Origin: Comamonadaceae bacterium
Lineage (GTDB): Bacteria; Pseudomonadota; Gammaproteobacteria; Burkholderiales; Burkholderiaceae_C
Reading direction: 5' to 3'
DNA: 5,108 bases
Assembly: GCA_947371775.1 (NCBI GenBank)
Contig: CANBQX010000142.1
Coordinates: 1 to 5,108 of the forward strand
Part shown: positions 1-5,108 of the stretch, piece by piece
Position numbering within the stretch: the first letter of the stretch is position 1
Layout: each line of letters begins with the position of its first letter
The notes under the pieces: model-generated
What the model was told of the DNA's origin: nothing
Database searches by the model: none
What the model saw: only the letters and a program-made list of their open reading frames with translations
Translations under genes and position numbers: made by a program

Positions 1-60
1 GGCTTCCACGACGACGTGCCCAAAGAAGACGTGGTCCTGACCAAAGCCGTCGCGCTTTAA
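1..60 (+). CDS. ppiB: C-terminal end of a cyclophilin-type peptidyl-prolyl cis-trans isomerase (partial)
   Basis: Only the last 19 codons and a TAA stop are in the window; the frame is open to the left edge. The peptide reads GFHDDVPKEDVVLTKAVAL. The Gly-Phe-His-x-Asp-Val-Pro segment followed by a hydrophobic strand (VVLTKAVAL) is typical of the C-terminus of short bacterial cyclophilins such as PpiB, which catalyse cis-trans isomerisation of peptidyl-proline bonds during protein folding. The absence of any signal peptide cannot be judged from this fragment, so a cytoplasmic PpiB rather than a periplasmic PpiA is inferred from the downstream lpxH, since ppiB and lpxH are adjacent in E. coli. 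The stop lies 14 nt before the lpxH start, so the two genes are probably cotranscribed. Confidence 0.8.
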   Translation, partial: GFHDDVPKEDVVLTKAVAL

Positions 61-74
61 AAGCCTGGTCCACC

Positions 75-857
75 ATGGAGATCACCGCAGCGCCGCACTG
101 GCAAACGGTGGACTTCATCTCCGACCTGCATTTGCAGGCCAGCGAGCCCGCAAGCTTTCACGCCCTGGCGGGCTACTTGGAGACAACACCGGCGCAAGCC
201 TTGTTCATCCTGGGTGACTTGTTTGAAGTCTGGGTTGGCGACGATGTGCTCGACGATGACGGCTTCGAAGCGGATGTTGCGAAGGCGCTGCACGCGGCCA
301 GCACGCGTCTTGAGCTGTTCATTTTGTGCGGCAACCGCGACTTTCTGATGGGTGAGCGGCTGCGGGCAGCCTGCGGTGCCCGCACCTTGGATGAGCCCAG
401 TGTCTTGCAATGGGGCAGCACGCGTTGGCTGCTGGCGCATGGCGACGCGCAGTGCCTGGGCGATCTGCCCTACCAGGCGTTTCGCACCCAAGTGCGCAGC
501 GCCGCCTGGCAGCAAAACTTTCTGAACCAGTCCTTGGCCGAACGCCAAGCACTCGCCCGCCACATGCGCGCGCAGAGTGAAGCGCAAAAAAAACAGCTGG
601 TCAGCACCCAAGCGCCTTGGATTGACCTGGATGCACAGGCCTGCCGCGCGCTCTTGGCAGCACACCATGCCGACCACATGCTGCACGGCCACACGCACCA
701 GCCCGCGCGGCACGACCTCGGACAAGGCCATACGCGCTGGGTGCTGAGTGATTGGGATATGCACGCGACGCCGCCGCGCGCAGAGGTTCTGCGCCTGCAA
801 GGTTGCGACGCCGAACCCCGCAGACTCTCGCTCACCGAAGCCGCTTCCGCGCACTGA
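75..857 (+). CDS. lpxH: UDP-2,3-diacylglucosamine diphosphatase LpxH (lipid A biosynthesis)
   Basis: LpxH hydrolyses UDP-2,3-diacylglucosamine to lipid X and UMP, the fourth step of lipid A synthesis, as a Mn-dependent peripheral inner-membrane enzyme facing the cytoplasm. The 260-residue protein carries the full calcineurin-like metallophosphoesterase signature in order: FISDLHL (Asp17, His19), GDLFEVWVGDD (Asp48), GNRDF (Asn87, Arg88), HGD (His122) and HGHTHQP (His204, His206). These match, with offsets of 7-9, the E. coli metal ligands D8, H10, D41, N79, H114, H195 and H197. Length is slightly above the usual roughly 240 because of short additions at both ends. The ATG at 75 is the only sensible start: it lies 17 residues before the first metal ligand and 14 nt after the ppiB stop. 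Its ribosome binding site is weak (only a CTGG-like stretch), which fits translation coupled to ppiB. The gene looks intact. It converges with the DUF349 gene, with 30 bp between the stops and no U-tract terminator visible. Confidence 0.95.
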   Translation: MEITAAPHWQTVDFISDLHLQASEPASFHALAGYLETTPAQALFILGDLFEVWVGDDVLDDDGFEADVAKALHAASTRLELFILCGNRDFLMGERLRAACGARTLDEPSVLQWGSTRWLLAHGDAQCLGDLPYQAFRTQVRSAAWQQNFLNQSLAERQALARHMRAQSEAQKKQLVSTQAPWIDLDAQACRALLAAHHADHMLHGHTHQPARHDLGQGHTRWVLSDWDMHATPPRAEVLRLQGCDAEPRRLSLTEAASAH

Positions 858-887
858 GCGGCCCAGGCGGCTGCGCACGCGCGAAGG

Positions 888-3653
888 TCAGCGCTTGAGC
901 AGCGCCTTCAAGCTGTTTTGCAAGCGGCGGGCGTCACCCGCCGCAAAAGGCGACGCCAACACCACGGCCACATCCTGGCCCCAGGTTTGGGCAGGCGACG
1001 GGTCATTGCGGCGCGTCAGCAATTGCAATTGCAGAGCGCGGCGTTCGTCCAAATGGTCTGCGGGCGTAGGAATCTCGGCCGCCATCTCCAAGCGCAGCAA
1101 GGCCTGGGCTGGCGTTGTGCTGGGGAGCTGCGCGTTGCCGCCAATCGCGTTCGTCCACAGGCTGCGGGTTGCCGCGTTGATCTGTGAACCCAGCACTTGG
1201 GCCGTCGGAATCTGGGCGCCATCACGGTGCTCCCACGCGCCCAGCAATTGGGTCAGTGCCTCGCCATGGGCTTGGGCGGCGAGTTTGCGCAAGGCAAATT
1301 GCGCGCTTTCCAAGGCCTCGCGCTGCGCTCTGAAGGCGGCATCGCCCAAACGCGGTGCGGCCTGGCGCGGATCGGCCCGCTCGCCCCGCATGTCCCGGCC
1401 GCCGCGTGGATCGCGGTCGCCACGATCGCCGCGCGCGTCGCGCCCGCCACGGCCAGCATCTTTGCGATCGTTCCATTTGCCGGGGCGACCTGCGTCGGCG
1501 CCGGGGGTTTCGCGCTTCATGCCAGGGCGGTCATCGCCGCGCATGGCCACCACCGGCTTGGGTGCAGGTTTGGGTGCTGGTGCTGCGGCGGGTGCCGCAT
1601 CAGGTGTCGCTGCCATGCCTTCGTCGGCAGAGGCCGACTCGGTGCCCTGGGCATCGCCCTGCGCAGCATCCATAGGCGCAGCGTCCACGGGCGCAGCCTC
1701 TGCGGACGCCGCTTCGACCGAAGCCGCGCCTGCGGTGGCCACCGAATCTGCAACTGCCTGCACCTGCGCCTCTTGGGCGCCCGCCGCCGTGACCTGCGCT
1801 TGGGCTTGGGCCTGGCCGTGCAGCGCTGCCTCCAAGGCCGCCATCGCCGCGCGAATCTGCCCCGCGTCGCCAGACGCATTGGCGGCTTGCAAGGCTTTGG
1901 ACGCATCCATCACCACCCGGTCGCGCTGGCCCAGAGAGGCTTCGGCTTTTTCCCGCTCCAGCGTCTTGCGCTGGAAGGCGTCGTCAATCGGTTTGCGGAA
2001 TGCATCCCACAGTTTTTGCTCCTGGCGCCGGTCAATCGGCACCTGGTGGGCCTGGGCCTGCCAGCGCTGCTGCAGGGCGCGCACGGCGTCGATGCGCAAC
2101 ATGGGCGCCTCGCCCAAGGCCTTGGCTTCTTCGATCATGGCGCGGCGCAACTCCAGGCTCTGCGCTTGCAACGCTTCCAAGGGCGCCGCCGCGTTGGCGA
2201 TGGCGGCTTTCCACAGGGGCTGCAATTCGGCAAACGCTTTTTCGCCCAGGTGCCCGGCATCGCGCCAGCGGTCGCCAAACTGGTGCAGGATGCGGCTAAA
2301 GCCTTTCCAGTCGCCGTCGCGGGCAGTGCGGTTTTCTTCGGCCCAGGTGTTGAGTTCGGCAATCAAGGCCAGGCGCTGGTTGCGGTGCTCCACCGCTTCG
2401 GCTTTGAGCTTTTCCAGCCACGCTTCCACGACTTTGTGCGCGGCGTTGCAGGCTTCGTCAAAGCGCTTCCACAAAGCATGGTTGGGCACGCCGCCCTGGT
2501 CGGTCTGCTTCCACTGCTCGCGCATGGTGCGCAGCGTGTCTTGCATTTTTCGCCCACCTATCGCTTGCCCCTCAGGGCGCTTAAGCAAGCCTTCGGCTTT
2601 GATCAACAGCTCTTCGCGCAACTGGTCGGCACGCCAGCGCTGCCAGCCCTCGAGCTCTCCGGCAGCGGCCAAGGCGGCTTGGGCCTGGTTTTCGAGCTTG
2701 TGGTCGATGACTTTGCCAAACTCTTTGAGCGCTTGGCGCAAGGCGTTGGCAGCGCCCGCGCTGGCCTTGCCATGGCCTTCGCCGGTCTCTTTTTCGAGCT
2801 GCGTGAGTACTTCACGCACCTTGGCATTGGCGGCTTCGCGCACGGCCGGATCGACGGGCGCTTTGGCGGGTTTGACAGCCGGCTGCAGGGCCGCACGCTC
2901 GGCGCGCAACTCTTCGGCCCACACGGTCACGGCGGGAAGTGCCGCGTTTGCGTCTTGCGCGGCAGCAATCGTTTGTTGCAAAGCCAACTGAAAGGCTTCC
3001 CACACCACCACCAATTGGGCACGCGATGCGTCGAGCATGGAGGTGAACTTCAAATCGGTGCTGGCCCAGCTGGCGTGGGCGGTCAGTTGAGTCGCCTGCG
3101 CTTGCCACTGGGCAACGTCTGCGCCCAATGCGTCTGACACGGCCTGCGCGTCGCGCCACGGCTTGGTGGACAGCACCTCAATACGCTGTGCCAGCAGCAC
3201 GGCGGCCTCGCGCTGTACCTGGGCCTGGTGCTGCAGGTCTTCGATCAATCGCACGCGCTCGGCGATTTGCACTTTCAAGCTGGCCAGGGGCTCTTTGCTC
3301 AAGGGGGCACCCGCCTTGGCGGCATCGCGCTGCCAGGCCATGGCGTCTGCGATATTGAGTTTAGAAAGCGCCAGCAAGGCACTGGCCTTGGCGGCCCATT
3401 CAGCGGCCAGGCCTTCTTGCAATTTGGTCCGCTTGGCGTCGTCCAGGCGTTCACGCAACAACTTGGCAGCACCCTTGTCGCGGCTGCTGAGCTCTTTGAA
3501 CACTTCGCTCAATACATCATTACCAGGATTCGTCAGCAGCCAGTCTCGAATGCGGCTGGCCCGCTCGCCGGCCGTGGCGCCGGTGAAAGCACCGCCGGTA
3601 ATTTTGTCCAGCTGCGCCAGATCGGATGTTTTGTTTGCGGGAGTCGACGACAC
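888..3653 (-). CDS. Large DUF349-repeat protein of unknown function with low-complexity and Arg/Gly-rich linker
   Basis: The product is about 921 residues from the GTG at 3653, with no signal peptide or membrane segment, so it is probably cytoplasmic. Residues about 15-350 are helical, Ala/Gln/Leu-rich and coiled-coil-like. Three DUF349-type repeats follow, each with a Trp-Lys/Arg turn and a second aromatic cluster: about 371-439 (REQWKQTDQGG, then LWKRFDEACN), 451-511 (DRWRDAG, then PLWKAAI) and 521-566 (QQRWQAQ, then LWDAFRKPIDDAF). Then come an Ala/Gln/Pro-rich linker (about 610-701), an Arg/Gly/Asp tract (about 733-763) and a folded-looking C-terminal domain (about 770-921). DUF349 is a family of unknown function, and I do not assign one. 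The architecture suggests a scaffold or a nucleic-acid-binding protein, but that is inference. An in-frame TTG at 3680 would give 930 residues. The GTG is preferred because AAAGG lies 6 nt upstream, while the TTG has no good site. The frame is intact and well supported by domain content. It is divergent from the transglycosylase gene and convergent with lpxH. Confidence 0.9.
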   Translation of the reverse strand: MSSTPANKTSDLAQLDKITGGAFTGATAGERASRIRDWLLTNPGNDVLSEVFKELSSRDKGAAKLLRERLDDAKRTKLQEGLAAEWAAKASALLALSKLNIADAMAWQRDAAKAGAPLSKEPLASLKVQIAERVRLIEDLQHQAQVQREAAVLLAQRIEVLSTKPWRDAQAVSDALGADVAQWQAQATQLTAHASWASTDLKFTSMLDASRAQLVVVWEAFQLALQQTIAAAQDANAALPAVTVWAEELRAERAALQPAVKPAKAPVDPAVREAANAKVREVLTQLEKETGEGHGKASAGAANALRQALKEFGKVIDHKLENQAQAALAAAGELEGWQRWRADQLREELLIKAEGLLKRPEGQAIGGRKMQDTLRTMREQWKQTDQGGVPNHALWKRFDEACNAAHKVVEAWLEKLKAEAVEHRNQRLALIAELNTWAEENRTARDGDWKGFSRILHQFGDRWRDAGHLGEKAFAELQPLWKAAIANAAAPLEALQAQSLELRRAMIEEAKALGEAPMLRIDAVRALQQRWQAQAHQVPIDRRQEQKLWDAFRKPIDDAFQRKTLEREKAEASLGQRDRVVMDASKALQAANASGDAGQIRAAMAALEAALHGQAQAQAQVTAAGAQEAQVQAVADSVATAGAASVEAASAEAAPVDAAPMDAAQGDAQGTESASADEGMAATPDAAPAAAPAPKPAPKPVVAMRGDDRPGMKRETPGADAGRPGKWNDRKDAGRGGRDARGDRGDRDPRGGRDMRGERADPRQAAPRLGDAAFRAQREALESAQFALRKLAAQAHGEALTQLLGAWEHRDGAQIPTAQVLGSQINAATRSLWTNAIGGNAQLPSTTPAQALLRLEMAAEIPTPADHLDERRALQLQLLTRRNDPSPAQTWGQDVAVVLASPFAAGDARRLQNSLKALLKR
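1365..1457 (-). other. Arg/Gly/Asp-rich disordered tract inside the DUF349 protein
   Basis: About 31 residues (733-763 from the GTG start) consist almost wholly of Arg, Gly and Asp with a few Ala, Pro, Met and Glu. They include GRGGRD, RGDRGDRD, RGGRDMRGER and related RG or RGG spacings. Such tracts are disordered and in other proteins often bind RNA; that role is inferred here. The tract joins a Pro/Lys-rich linker (PAPKPAPKP, about 692-700) to the C-terminal domain. Confidence 0.75.
1650..1724 (-). repeat. Five tandem 15-bp units coding for an Ala-x-x-Asp/Glu-Ala pentapeptide
   Basis: Within the DUF349 gene, five consecutive in-frame 15-bp units encode ASVEA, ASAEA, APVDA, APMDA and AQGDA (residues about 644-668 from the GTG start). 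Every unit keeps Ala at positions 1 and 5 and an acidic residue at position 4, while positions 2 and 3 vary. The DNA units are diverged, which suggests an old duplication or selection on the peptide rather than recent slippage. They form an acidic, Ala-rich flexible segment just before the proline-rich and arginine-rich parts. Confidence 0.8.
1794..1814 (-). repeat. Short 6-bp tandem repeat coding for alternating Gln-Ala
   Basis: A QAQAQAQ run at residues about 614-620 of the DUF349 protein is encoded by near-identical CARGCN hexamers. It marks the beginning of the low-complexity linker. The run is short, so it may be simple composition rather than a functional repeat. Confidence 0.5.
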
Positions 3654-3659
3654 GTGGAA

Positions 3660-3664
3660 CCTTT
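3660..3664 (-). promoter_or_regulatory. Ribosome binding site that decides the DUF349 gene start
   Basis: On the minus strand AAAGG is followed by six bases and a GTG codon at 3653-3651. This is normal Shine-Dalgarno spacing. The competing in-frame TTG at 3680 has only a GGG run about 9 nt upstream, so the GTG start is favoured. Confidence 0.6.
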
Positions 3665-3720
3665 GGGTAGGGGGAAGCAAAAATGACAGCCCGTATTTTC
3701 GCCCCGAATTAAGGACTAAA

Positions 3721-3771
3721 ATGCCCCTTCTCCGATTTCCAGCGGGTTTTTACAGACTTCAGGCCCGCTGA
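3721..3771 (+). CDS. Possible 16-codon leader or small ORF (speculative)
   Basis: An ATG at 3721 opens 16 codons (MPLLRFPAGFYRLQAR) ending in TGA at 3769-3771. AAGGA at 3711-3715 lies 5 nt before it, a better ribosome binding site than that of the next annotated gene. It begins 180 nt upstream of the transglycosylase start. The peptide is not recognisable and shows no run of one amino acid of the kind used in attenuators. The ATG overlaps a TAAAAT hexamer at 3717-3722. If that hexamer is a real -10, the ORF would not be transcribed from it, so at most one of the two readings is right. Chance occurrence is quite possible. Confidence 0.2.
   Translation: MPLLRFPAGFYRLQAR
3740..3770 (+). repeat. 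7-bp inverted repeat in the divergent spacer
   Basis: CAGCGGG (3740-3746) pairs with CCCGCTG (3764-3770) around a 17-nt loop. As RNA it would be a modest hairpin without a U-tract, so it is not a standard terminator. As DNA it could be an operator. The arms are GC-rich and short enough to arise by chance. Confidence 0.3.
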
Positions 3772-3900
3772 CCGCCGCCCCAGACTCCGAGCGCCACACT
3801 GTGACGCAGCCCGAGTCACCTCCTGCGCGGCAATCCGAACGGTCACCTGCACACCAGGTCGCCGCCGCGCTGACAAGCGCCACTCCTTACATGGACACGC

Positions 3901-4668
3901 ATGACCCCAGGCAAACGCATCCAAGCCGCACTCGCCACCATGGCCCGCGACACCATGGATGGCTTTTTCCATGTCACCCACAACGGCTTTGCCCTCTTGG
4001 GGCTGGCCGTGATGTTCGCGGGCCTGCTGCTCACCACCCAGCCCGACATGCGCCAAGAGGGGGAATTGCGACTCATTGGCTGGCTGCAAGAGCGCCAAGA
4101 AACGCTCTCTGGGCTGGTGTCCGGCAAAGCCACAGACCGCGTCACCGCCGTCAACCCCAAGGATTTGACCAAGCCGCAGGCGGCACTGGCGTTTTGGCTG
4201 TCCAAGAAATACAACATCGCACCCGAGCCGCTCAGCGCGCTGGTGGTGGAGGCGTTCGAGACCGGCAATCGCACCAAGCTGGACCCCACTTTGATTTTGG
4301 CCGTGGCGGCAGTGGAGTCGGGCTTCAACCCCTTTGCACAAAGCCCCGTGGGCGCCCAGGGCCTGATGCAGGTGATGACCCAGGTGCATGGCGACAAATA
4401 CGAACGCTTTGGCGGCAAGCTGGCGGCGTTCGACCCCGTGGCCAATATGCGGGTCGGCGTGAAAGTGCTACAGGAATGCATTGGCCGCGCGGGCTCTTTG
4501 GAGCAAGGACTCAAACTTTATGTGGGCGCTGCCAACATGGAAGACGATGGTGGCTACGCCGCCAAAGTGCTGGCCGAACATGCCCGTTTGCAAGCGGTTG
4601 CGGCCGGCCGCCCCATTCCAGCTGCCAGCACCGCCGCGGCGCGTCCTGCCAGCGGCGAGAAGGCGTAA
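3901..4668 (+). CDS. Membrane-anchored lytic transglycosylase-like protein (SLT domain)
   Basis: The 255-residue product has a short basic N-terminus, one hydrophobic segment (about 30-46, FALLGLAVMFAGLLLTT), a linker and an SLT/goose-lysozyme-type domain (about 125-235). Lytic transglycosylases cleave the MurNAc-GlcNAc bond of peptidoglycan with formation of 1,6-anhydro-MurNAc. Visible motifs are AAVESGFNP with the presumed catalytic Glu139, then GAQGLMQVM (151-159), and YVGAAN (207-212) where the family usually has an AYNAG-type motif. The domain is therefore probably periplasmic, anchored by an N-terminal helix with no lipobox Cys. The C-terminus is Ala/Pro-rich and likely disordered. An in-frame TGA at 3871 leaves ATG 3901 as the most upstream start. 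Its Shine-Dalgarno is weak (GGA 5 nt upstream), so the exact start is less sure than the gene. It does not match a named Mlt or Slt protein closely enough for a symbol. Confidence 0.85.
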   Translation: MTPGKRIQAALATMARDTMDGFFHVTHNGFALLGLAVMFAGLLLTTQPDMRQEGELRLIGWLQERQETLSGLVSGKATDRVTAVNPKDLTKPQAALAFWLSKKYNIAPEPLSALVVEAFETGNRTKLDPTLILAVAAVESGFNPFAQSPVGAQGLMQVMTQVHGDKYERFGGKLAAFDPVANMRVGVKVLQECIGRAGSLEQGLKLYVGAANMEDDGGYAAKVLAEHARLQAVAAGRPIPAASTAAARPASGEKA

Positions 4669-4720
4669 TCAGACCGTTTCACGGCGCGATTCGAACATCC
4701 GGCCCCCCTGAGGGCTGCAC

Positions 4721-4726
4721 TAAAAT
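4721..4726 (+). promoter_or_regulatory. Possible -10 element for glyA
   Basis: TAAAAT at 4721-4726 is the best sigma-70 -10 match in the glyA leader, 74 bp before the start codon. No good -35 sits 16-18 bp upstream (the region reads GC-rich; TTCGAA lies too far away at 4690-4695). The call rests on one hexamer and the local drop in GC. Confidence 0.3.
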
Positions 4727-4767
4727 TCAGCGCGTTTGGCGGGCTGCTCAGGCACATTTCACCCGCA

Positions 4768-4783
4768 TTGATCCCTTTATCAA
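4768..4783 (+). promoter_or_regulatory. TTGAT-N6-ATCAA dyad in the glyA leader
   Basis: A perfect 5-bp inverted repeat with a 6-nt spacer (ccCTTT region) lies just upstream of the glyA ribosome binding site. The half-sites equal those of the FNR/Anr box, but that box has a 4-nt spacer, so an FNR call is not supported. It could be an operator for another regulator, a weak RNA hairpin or chance. Confidence 0.3.
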
Positions 4784-4789
4784 CTATCC

Positions 4790-4793
4790 AGGA
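4790..4793 (+). promoter_or_regulatory. glyA ribosome binding site
   Basis: AGGA is followed by seven bases and the ATG at 4801. This spacing fixes the glyA start and agrees with the conserved N-terminus of the protein. Confidence 0.75.
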
Positions 4794-4800
4794 CCATTCC

Positions 4801-5108
4801 ATGTACGACCGCAGCATTCTTGTTGAGCAGACCGATCCCGAGTTGTGGGCCGCCATCGTCGCCGAAAATGCGCGCCAAGAGCACCACATTGAATTGATTG
4901 CCAGCGAGAACTATGCGTCTCCCGCGGTCATGGCCGCCCAGGGCAGCCAGCTGACCAACAAATACGCTGAAGGCTACCCCGGCAAGCGTTACTACGGCGG
5001 CTGCGAAAACGTCGACGTGGCCGAGCAGCTCGCCATTGACCGTGTCAAACAAATTTTTGGTGCCGATGCGGCCAACGTGCAGCCGCATTGCGGCGCGTCG
5101 GCCAACGA
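4801..5108 (+). CDS. glyA: Serine hydroxymethyltransferase, N-terminal part (cut by window edge)
   Basis: GlyA is a PLP enzyme that converts serine and tetrahydrofolate to glycine and 5,10-methylene-tetrahydrofolate in the cytoplasm, the main source of one-carbon units. The first 102 residues are present out of the family's usual 415 or so; the PLP-binding lysine lies beyond the edge. Family hallmarks seen are HIELIASENYAS (Ser35 and Glu36 region), QLTNKYAEGYPGKRYYGG (Tyr55, Glu57, Tyr65) and NVQPHCGASAN (92-102). Tyr55, Glu57 and Tyr65 fall at the same numbers as the E. coli active-site residues. The phosphate-binding loop reads HCGAS where E. coli has HSGSQ, so Cys97 replaces Ser97. I recall this variant in Comamonadaceae GlyA proteins, so it is probably a lineage trait. 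The ATG at 4801 has a good Shine-Dalgarno. The gene follows the transglycosylase gene by 132 bp and probably has its own promoter. Confidence 0.97.
   Translation, partial: MYDRSILVEQTDPELWAAIVAENARQEHHIELIASENYASPAVMAAQGSQLTNKYAEGYPGKRYYGGCENVDVAEQLAIDRVKQIFGADAANVQPHCGASAN

Larger units (their letters stand above)
3654..3900. promoter_or_regulatory. Divergent intergenic region between the DUF349 and transglycosylase genes
   Basis: This 247-bp spacer must hold the 5' ends of both divergent genes. The left half (about 3680-3760) is clearly AT-richer than its surroundings, as expected of promoter DNA. A TAAAAT hexamer at 3717-3722 could be a plus-strand -10 element, but no good -35 lies 16-18 bp upstream, so I do not place a promoter firmly. 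It also holds a small ORF with a good Shine-Dalgarno (3721-3771) and a 7-bp dyad (3740-3770). From 3772 to 3900 I see only GC-rich sequence without a clear signal. Confidence 0.5.

Noticed and set aside
57..878. A 273-codon minus-strand frame covering lpxH
   Set aside because: lpxH has every metal-binding motif in the correct order; the reverse frame shows no family features.
858..887. A bidirectional terminator between the convergent lpxH and DUF349 genes
   Set aside because: The 30 bp are GC-rich with partial self-complementarity (GCGCACGCGC) but have no stable extended stem followed by a T-run on either strand.
748..2991. A 747-codon open frame on the + strand opposite the DUF349 gene
   Set aside because: The translation is Arg/Ser/Ala/Trp-rich with no domain pattern, and it overlaps the end of lpxH. 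Long stop-free antisense frames are expected opposite GC-rich coding sequence, and the minus-strand frame has recognisable repeats.
1197..3137. A 646-codon open frame on the + strand, also opposite the DUF349 gene
   Set aside because: Rich in Gly, Arg, His and Phe without motifs. It is a second shadow frame of the same gene; two long antisense frames on one gene point to composition, not to coding.
3709..4514. Two minus-strand frames (3709-4389 and 3843-4514) opposite the transglycosylase gene
   Set aside because: No motifs and no ribosome sites; they mirror the coding strand that holds the SLT domain.
4674..4715. Small hairpins after the transglycosylase stop (CCGT-TTC-ACGG and GCCC-N6-GGGC) as a terminator
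   Set aside because: Stems are only 4 bp and no T-run follows, so this is not a credible intrinsic terminator.
4669..4800. A riboswitch in the glyA leader
   Set aside because: At 132 bp the leader could hold a small one, but I cannot recognise the conserved cores of the glycine, SAM, SAH or tetrahydrofolate classes.
3801..4826. A 341-codon + strand frame starting at GTG 3801, overlapping the transglycosylase gene
   Set aside because: Its first part (before 3900) looks protein-like, which raised the idea of a frameshifted N-terminus for the transglycosylase. After 3900 it is a His/Arg/Pro-rich shadow, and the gene from ATG 3901 already has a complete anchor plus domain, so no frameshift is needed.

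Overview
The window is about 5.1 kb of GC-rich bacterial chromosome. Gene content, order and protein style suggest a betaproteobacterium of the Burkholderiales, most likely Comamonadaceae; this is inferred from protein resemblance, not from a search. All recognised genes are housekeeping or envelope genes. I see no tRNA, rRNA, insertion sequence, CRISPR array, phage gene or toxin-antitoxin pair.

Layout from left to right. The 3' end of a cyclophilin gene (ppiB-like, + strand, stop at 58-60) is followed after 14 nt by a complete lpxH (75-857, +), the UDP-2,3-diacylglucosamine hydrolase of lipid A synthesis. ppiB and lpxH are also neighbours in Escherichia coli. Convergent to lpxH, with only 30 bp between the stop codons, lies a very large gene (888-3653, -). 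It encodes a cytoplasmic, helix-rich protein of about 921 residues with three DUF349-type repeats, an Ala/Gln/Pro low-complexity linker containing five exact 15-bp units, an Arg/Gly/Asp-rich tract and a separate C-terminal domain. Its function is not known to me. It is the least understood and most interesting gene here.

A divergent spacer (3654-3900) separates it from a gene for a short membrane-anchored lytic transglycosylase-like protein (3901-4668, +). After a 132-bp leader with a good ribosome binding site, glyA (serine hydroxymethyltransferase) starts at 4801 and runs off the right edge.

The genes do not form one pathway. LpxH makes outer-membrane lipid A precursor, the transglycosylase-like protein probably acts on peptidoglycan from the periplasmic face of the inner membrane, and GlyA feeds one-carbon metabolism. 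The long open frames opposite the DUF349 gene look like shadows of GC-rich coding sequence. I found no convincing undescribed multi-gene system. The items worth a second look are the DUF349 protein architecture, its start codon, a 16-codon ORF with a good Shine-Dalgarno in the divergent spacer, and small dyads in the two leaders.
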